A stretch of DNA of 64,000 nucleotides, from the NCBI RefSeq assembly GCF_000283155.1, contig NW_004454239.1, forward strand, positions 4,670,691-4,734,690. Reading direction: 5' to 3'. This document shows positions 58,871 to 64,000 of this stretch, piece by piece. The stretch comes from Ceratotherium simum simum. Its lineage: Eukaryota > Chordata > Mammalia > Perissodactyla > Rhinocerotidae. The first letter of the stretch is position 1. Each line of letters begins with the position of its first letter. The notes under the pieces were generated by a model. That model saw only the letters and a list, made by a program, of their open reading frames with translations, searched no databases and was not told the DNA's origin. The translations under genes and the position numbers were made by a program.

Positions 58871-60994
58871 GTCTTTGCTGGACCAGTGTTCAGAGCCTCA
58901 GTTTCCCAGCAGTTTAGGGCTAAGATGTGCCTCGCCCTCCCGATAGCTCTGCGGGACTATGACCCGGCAGGGGTAAACTGCAGGCAGCTGTCGGCCCCAC
59001 ACCCTGTTGCATCTGGAGCCTCCTGGGGAGCAGAAGCCTGGGTGCGTCTGCTCTGTTTCGTCGTCCCGGCTCCCACACTGGGCTGGGGCAGGTCACCTCA
59101 AGTGAGACCCAGGGCCCTCCCATCGGCCCACCCCAGACAGGTCCCCCAGAGTCTATGACTTTGACCCACTGTGAAGTTCCCCAGCCCTTGGGGGAGAGTC
59201 ACCTGAGTTGTTATCTGGGGCCTTCTGCACTGTCGACTCTGTTGATGGTGTTTTGCAATCGGAAAAAGACAAGAGATTACAGAGCACCCGGCTCAGGACT
59301 TTGGATGCCAGTAAGGCATCCAGCGATCCTGAGCATTCGAATTTTTCCTTTAAAAATCTGTTTCTATGGAGTAGCTGGTGCTGCCTGTCAGGATAGTGGC
59401 CTGACTCCTTGCTCCACTCGTAGGGCCAGGGTCCCCCGCTCCGTTGTGCGGGATAGGGGCCCCCAAAGGCAGGTGCACAGCAGCTTCTGGAATGTTTGTT
59501 GAGTGGCTGTGGTTACCATTAGAGTTGGGGTTTGGATGAGAAGCCCTTGTGTGGAAGGCGTGGCTCTGCCCCGGCTCAGATTTGCAGCTGTAGACTGCGC
59601 CCCACGGGGAGCTGGCACCATCAGAGGGCAGCCTCCGCCGCCTCAGCTCCACCTGGCTCTGTGGTCCCCTGGCCCTGAAGACGCAGCAGCAGCCTGGGGC
59701 TGGACCCACGTCCCTCAGCCAGTTTTGTCACCATGAGCGCCGTGGCTTGGCCATGACCCCGTGACGGGGCTGGGTGCTGGGGGGTTCCTGCTCTGTGCCT
59801 GTTGGCGAGCAGCCTGCTGGGGTGCTCGGTGTGTGCACCCCACTCTCTCATTCGGAGTCCCTGTGGCGTGGGAGACCCAGTGGGAGCCAGCAGCCCCTTA
59901 CACATCCTGTCTCATCCCACTGTGGAGGGCGCGTGGGGTGGGATGCTTTCCTGCCGCGATGAGCGAGGGCCCCGAGGGCACGGTCAAGCAGCAGGGGTGT
60001 GGGAGCACAGCCCGCCCACTCCTCCTGCCCCGCTGCCCCGGGGCCCTGTCACGGAGTGTCCAGAGGGCAGGCTCGGCGGGGCCGTTCTCCTGACTCAGCA
60101 GGCCTGCCCGTCTGTCCCAGCACTCTCCTGCCTCTGTGGGCTCATGGCTCCTGGCTCCAGGCTGCCTCTGTCACCACTCTCCACTCCCTGCGTCTGTGCG
60201 TGCTGCTCCCTGCTCTGCCGCCTGGGGATGCTGGGGCACCAGGCGGCCCCCGAGGGGGTGTGCAGCTGGCTGGCCTGGGGAAAGCCCCGCTGGACGTGAG
60301 GCTGTCCTCTGCCTGCTCCCCGCCCTGCCCTCAGGCCCTGGCAGAGCACGTCTGTCCCACCCCAGCAGGGAGAGGGGTGCTTCCCTCTGGCCAGGGGGAC
60401 CCCAGAGCCGGAGCAGAGCCGTCGGCTGGGTTTTCACTCTGACACTGGGGCTTGCGAGAGGCGGGTGGTGTGGCTCAGCCCTGGTTCCCTGTCCGGGGGG
60501 TTTGTCTGTCCCCTGTGCAGCTCCCGTGAGCATCGCCTTGCGGGCTGCAGCCGGGCCCCGTGCTGGGCGCAGGGCAGCCCTGGAGGGGCTCACGTGGAGG
60601 CCAGGGGGCGGACGGGGGCGGGGGACATCTCCTCCCCTCCTCGTTCTCGGTGAGGACCCACAGCCGGGCCTTCAGAGGCCGGGTCAGTGGAGGCTGTGGA
60701 GGGCAGGGGATGTGTGCAGGGTCAGCCCCACTCCCCCCAGCCTTCCCTGCTCTGGGGTCAGAGGTCTCCCGGGAGGGCCTGAGGTTCCTTTGCTGCTCGA
60801 GCACCGTGAGGAGACACTGGATGGGGGGCCCCAAAGTGCTGCCTGCTCTGGTCACTGGTCACAAGAAGGCTCGGGCTCAGCACCCTGCCATGTCCAGGGC
60901 TGAGCAGGCCACCCGTGAGCCCCGAGCAGGCGGGGGGAGTTGGGGGCTGTGTCCCCGAGTGCCCCACTGGCCTCATGCTTTCCTCTCCCCACAG

Positions 60995-61143
60995 CCTGTT
61001 CGACATGGGCAGCGAGTACTACTGCTTCTCTTCTGACATCACGTGCTCCTTCCCCGCCAACGGCAAGTTCACCGCAGACCAGAAGGCCATCTACGAGGCG
61101 GTGCTGTGCAGCTGCCGCGCTGTCATGAGCGCCATGAAGCCAG
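60995..61143 (+). CDS. PEPD: Prolidase (PEPD) exon 12, with metal ligands Asp276 and Asp287
   Basis: This 149-nt exon completes Cys273 and encodes residues 274-322 plus one base of Gly323. Asp276 (61002-61004, in LFDMG) and Asp287 (61035-61037, in SDITCS) are the first two ligands of the dinuclear metal centre; Gly278, a human disease site, is also kept. Differences from human are Gly279Ser, Ala285Ser, Val305Ile, Arg311Cys (61107-61109), Ser313Cys (61113-61115) and Gly318Ser. The two new cysteines sit on one helix after the metal-binding strands. The acceptor is strong (ttcctctccccacag). The donor CAG|gtgcgg at 61144 departs from consensus at the +4 and +6 positions. The other ligands (His370, Glu412, Glu452) belong to later exons outside the window. 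Confidence 0.97.
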
Positions 61144-64000
61144 GTGCGGGCGGGGGGGGCCCGCGGGGAGGGCCGCCAGGCGCGGGATGCGAGGTGGCAG
61201 GGCGCCTCTGAGAAGCGGGTCCTGCCCTCTGTGACCTGAATCTTTGTCTCCCTCACACGCTTGGCCAGTAAGACCCTGGATGGTGTCGGGTCCCCAGGGT
61301 CACTCTTAGGAAACGGGACTGACCACCAAGCGGGGACAGAGCTGGGAATCACCCTGCGTCCTCTCTGACCTGCTCCACCTGCACATCCCCCTGCCCACAC
61401 TGGCCACTGGGATGTCAGCGTGTCCCTTGCTGTGTCGCGAAGCAGAGTCCACTCCGAGGAGGGCTCGCCAGCTCGGGACCTGGGCGTCTGGTGGCCGTGG
61501 AGCTCCCTCCTGTTCCGGGCTGGTGGCTGCAGCTAGGTTTGGCAGGGCCGAGTGTCTCTCCAGGGTTTGGGGAATGGTGAGTGGAGGCCTTGGGGTCATT
61601 TGAGGACCTGGTGTGACAGCCTTGAAGTTGGGACTTTGAGTTCAGACTGAAATCAGGGAGACTGTGGCATCAGATTTACAGCCCTCCGTGGAGTCTTTAT
61701 TTGAAAAAGGAAAAAAAAAGATCCCAAGCTCCCAAATTGTCAAAGCCCCAGGAGGTGGCCTTCTGTGGGCCCGGGACCTGGTGGCTCAGGCCCCTGCGGC
61801 CCCCCAGCCAGTTGCTGGGATGAGTTGCAGCCATGGCTGCCGGCCAGGGGCTGTTTTTGAGGGGTCGTCAGCAGCTGTCGCTTTCAGAGGAGGCAAACTG
61901 TGAGCAGGGCTTTCCGGGTGGCCCCCTGTCCAGCCCTGAGAGCCCCAGCCCAGCACCCTCAGCTGTCCAGCGGGAACAGAGCTTGGTGACCGGATGAGTC
62001 CCAGGCCGGGGAACTCAGATATGCCCCAAAAGGAAGGACAGCCTGAAAGTGGAGCTCCCAATGGCGTGACGGTGTTGGTGGGATCTGCCTGGTTTATCAG
62101 CTGTGGAAGGAAACAGCGTCCTGTGCTTCTTGTTAAACAGCAGCAGCCTCCTCGAAGCGTTAGTACGGGAAACCTCCAGGACAGCTTGTTGCTGCGGACA
62201 GAGCAGTGCAGGATGGGGTGGCCAGCGGCCCCTTTATGTAGAAGAAAAGGGGGCAGTGAGAACGGGGATGCCTGCGCACAGGGGGAGGTGCAAGGAGGGA
62301 GCTGGACGACGGGCTGCAGGCGTGGGAGGAGGGAGAGCGCTCACAGGAGCCTTTATCCCTTCTGACCTGTGCGCTGTGAGACCCGGCCTGGTGGCCTGGT
62401 GAAGCGGTCACCCCAGCAGGCTGTGCCTGCCCCTCCTCTCCTTACACCCTTTCTTCCCCCAGGGAGACGAGGTTTTGCTCAGTTTTGAATAATGTTGGTC
62501 ATTTAGATGATGGGTATTTCAGAGGCTGCAAACGGCTTTGGCTGGCAAAGGGGGTTGTGTTCGCCCGAGGAGGGCCCTCCGCTGGCTCTCCCCCTCCCGC
62601 TCCCACCCTTGTGCCACTCTGCAGCTGCGCCCGGGCGGGCAGTGTCGTGTAGGTTGAGCAAACCATGTCACCTTTCCCTTCGGTGGACTCCTCGCCCGTG
62701 TGTGGACAGTTGTGAAATAGATGTCTAGGAGGTCCAGGCCCCAGATGGAAGGGGCCGGTGCTCCCCACTTCCCGTTGCAGAACCGGTGGGAGCCGAGCTC
62801 CACTGCCTGTGAGGGCTGGGAGGGGCTGGGAGCCCACCCTGGGCTCCGTGACCCCTGTGTACCCATGCCCCGTGGTGGGTCCCTGCAAGAGGGGGGAGAG
62901 GGCCTGCTTGGAGCCAAGCTTGCCACTGGGCCACCATAGAGGGGGCCGGAGGGCTGTCTGCTGCACTCCACACTGGGGACGACGGAGCAGGCAGAGGGAG
63001 GCCCGGGCGTGGCCAGCGGTGAGGAGGGAAGGTTGGGGGATGTTGGGCAGATGGAGCTTTGGAAGGACAGTGGCTCCCCGGGACTCTTTCTCACCTCTGA
63101 GCTCCAGGCTTCAAGCCCTGGCCAGCCCCACCTGCCCACCCACCCCAAGGAAAGCCTGCTGGGGTCGGGCAGGACCTGGGTGGGTGGCATCTCCCCAGCT
63201 GGTGTCCTGGCCAGATCAGTCGGCCAACAAAACCACCCCACTTCTGCCCAGAAAGTGGCCAGGCCCACAGGCAAGTCCCCAGGGCCCCACATCCCGGCAC
63301 TCGCCCTGTCCCCCCCGTCCCATGGGGCAGCCTGGCTACACCACTCTTGGGGCAGGCACAAGGCCTCAGGCCCAGCTAGACCGGGCTCAGCTGAGCTGAT
63401 CTTTGCAGACTGTATGGGGTGTTCCTCCCAGCCCACAGTGGGGCACAGGCCGGGCCTGCACTGGGGCCTCGAGGTTCCCTTGTGTGGGGGATGGAGCACA
63501 TTCCCCACGGTACCCCCCACCTCTACCGCCCATACTTCGAGATTGTGACACGCCGACAGTTCCCGAGGGCCGAGCCTGACTCCACAGAACTGCCCTCAGA
63601 TGGGGGCAGGTCGCCTACCCCCAGCAGCGAGGAGGCCGCAGCCGGGTCAGCCCCATGCCCTGTCCTGGCGGAAATACCCCTGGTTTGTGGGTTCAGCTCC
63701 TGGGCCAAGACAAACTCCCACTGAGACTGCACGGCTGCTTCCTGCGACCGTGCAGGGAAGAGTAAATAAAGACAGCCGGGTCACAGCAAGATGCCCAGAG
63801 CAGAGCAGAGAGGGGTGGTCGGAGTACACGGGATCCTGGAGTGCGGCCCAGGGGTTGAGGAAGGCAGGCCCTGTCCCCCGGTCCTGGGGTCAGAGGGGTA
63901 GTGTCCTCATGGTCACTCAGAGACAGCTAGGGAAGGAGGGCTGAGGTCACTCACAGGGGCCGCAGGAGGGTGGGCAGGGCCAGGCCAGGCAGCCATGGCA
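61144..64000 (+). other. PEPD: PEPD intron 12, 5' part
   Basis: Phase-1 intron starting gtgcgg, continuing past the window end. GC-rich unique sequence with an A run at 61708-61720. I searched by eye for exon 13 (VWWPDMHRLAD-type coding sequence) and did not find it. No repeat family or other gene is recognised. A minus-strand open frame of about 1 kb at 62519-63520 has no family signature and is judged to be chance. Confidence 0.88.

Noticed and set aside
60136..60903. Open frame of 255 codons on the + strand before exon 12
   Set aside because: Low-complexity GC-rich translation without a domain; it ends before exon 12 and is in intron 11.
60000..61200. CpG island and alternative promoter around exon 12
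   Set aside because: GC-rich, but CpG is not clearly enriched by eye, and I see no initiator or TATA arrangement or first-exon-like frame.
62519..63520. Open frame of 333 codons on the minus strand
   Set aside because: Proline/serine/glycine-rich with no family motif, lies in GC-rich intron 12, overlapped by equally open frames on the other strand; chance.
61144..64000. PEPD exon 13
   Set aside because: No sequence resembling the expected WWPDMHRLAD-type coding segment with splice sites was found.

Overview
This window is vertebrate nuclear DNA from a mammal and holds the middle of one gene. Five short exons on the + strand, each flanked by AG/GT splice sites, encode consecutive pieces of prolidase (peptidase D, PEPD). 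They correspond to human residues 183-323, which by human numbering are exons 8 to 12. Exons 1-7 lie upstream and exons 13-15 downstream of the window. Three tRNA-derived SINEs with the head, body and tail of equine repetitive elements (ERE) point to an odd-toed ungulate, most likely an equid; rhinoceros or tapir cannot be excluded. No primate Alu or rodent B1/B2 repeats were seen.

Layout: end of intron 7 (1-5315), exon 8 (5316-5391), intron 8 (5392-6343), exon 9 (6344-6390), a giant intron 9 of about 42.9 kb (6391-49315), exon 10 (49316-49384), intron 10 (49385-50910), exon 11 (50911-50988), intron 11 of about 10 kb (50989-60994), exon 12 (60995-61143) and the start of intron 12 (61144-64000). 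The exons open the C-terminal 'pita-bread' metallopeptidase domain and carry the equivalents of Arg184, Tyr231, His255, Arg265 and the first two metal ligands, Asp276 and Asp287.

The introns are mostly GC-rich unique sequence mixed with old repeats. These include many LINE-2 and MIR pieces, several L1 fragments in both orientations, a sense ERV-L-like LTR followed by a leucine-tRNA primer-binding-site-like sequence, an antisense solo MaLR LTR with a perfect 5-bp duplication, a Tigger/MER2-like DNA transposon piece, three EREs with clean target-site duplications, and several microsatellites and minisatellites.

No second gene is supported. The most notable non-gene structures are a near-perfect 32-bp inverted repeat with a 19-nt loop at 43406-43488 (a pre-microRNA-like hairpin or template-switch product), a 57-bp uninterrupted alternating pyrimidine-purine tract inside a TG minisatellite near 22.9 kb, and a series of short AT-rich, TAAT-dense islands in introns 9 and 11 that resemble conserved regulatory elements. 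Many long reading frames on both strands are chance open frames in GC-rich intron DNA.
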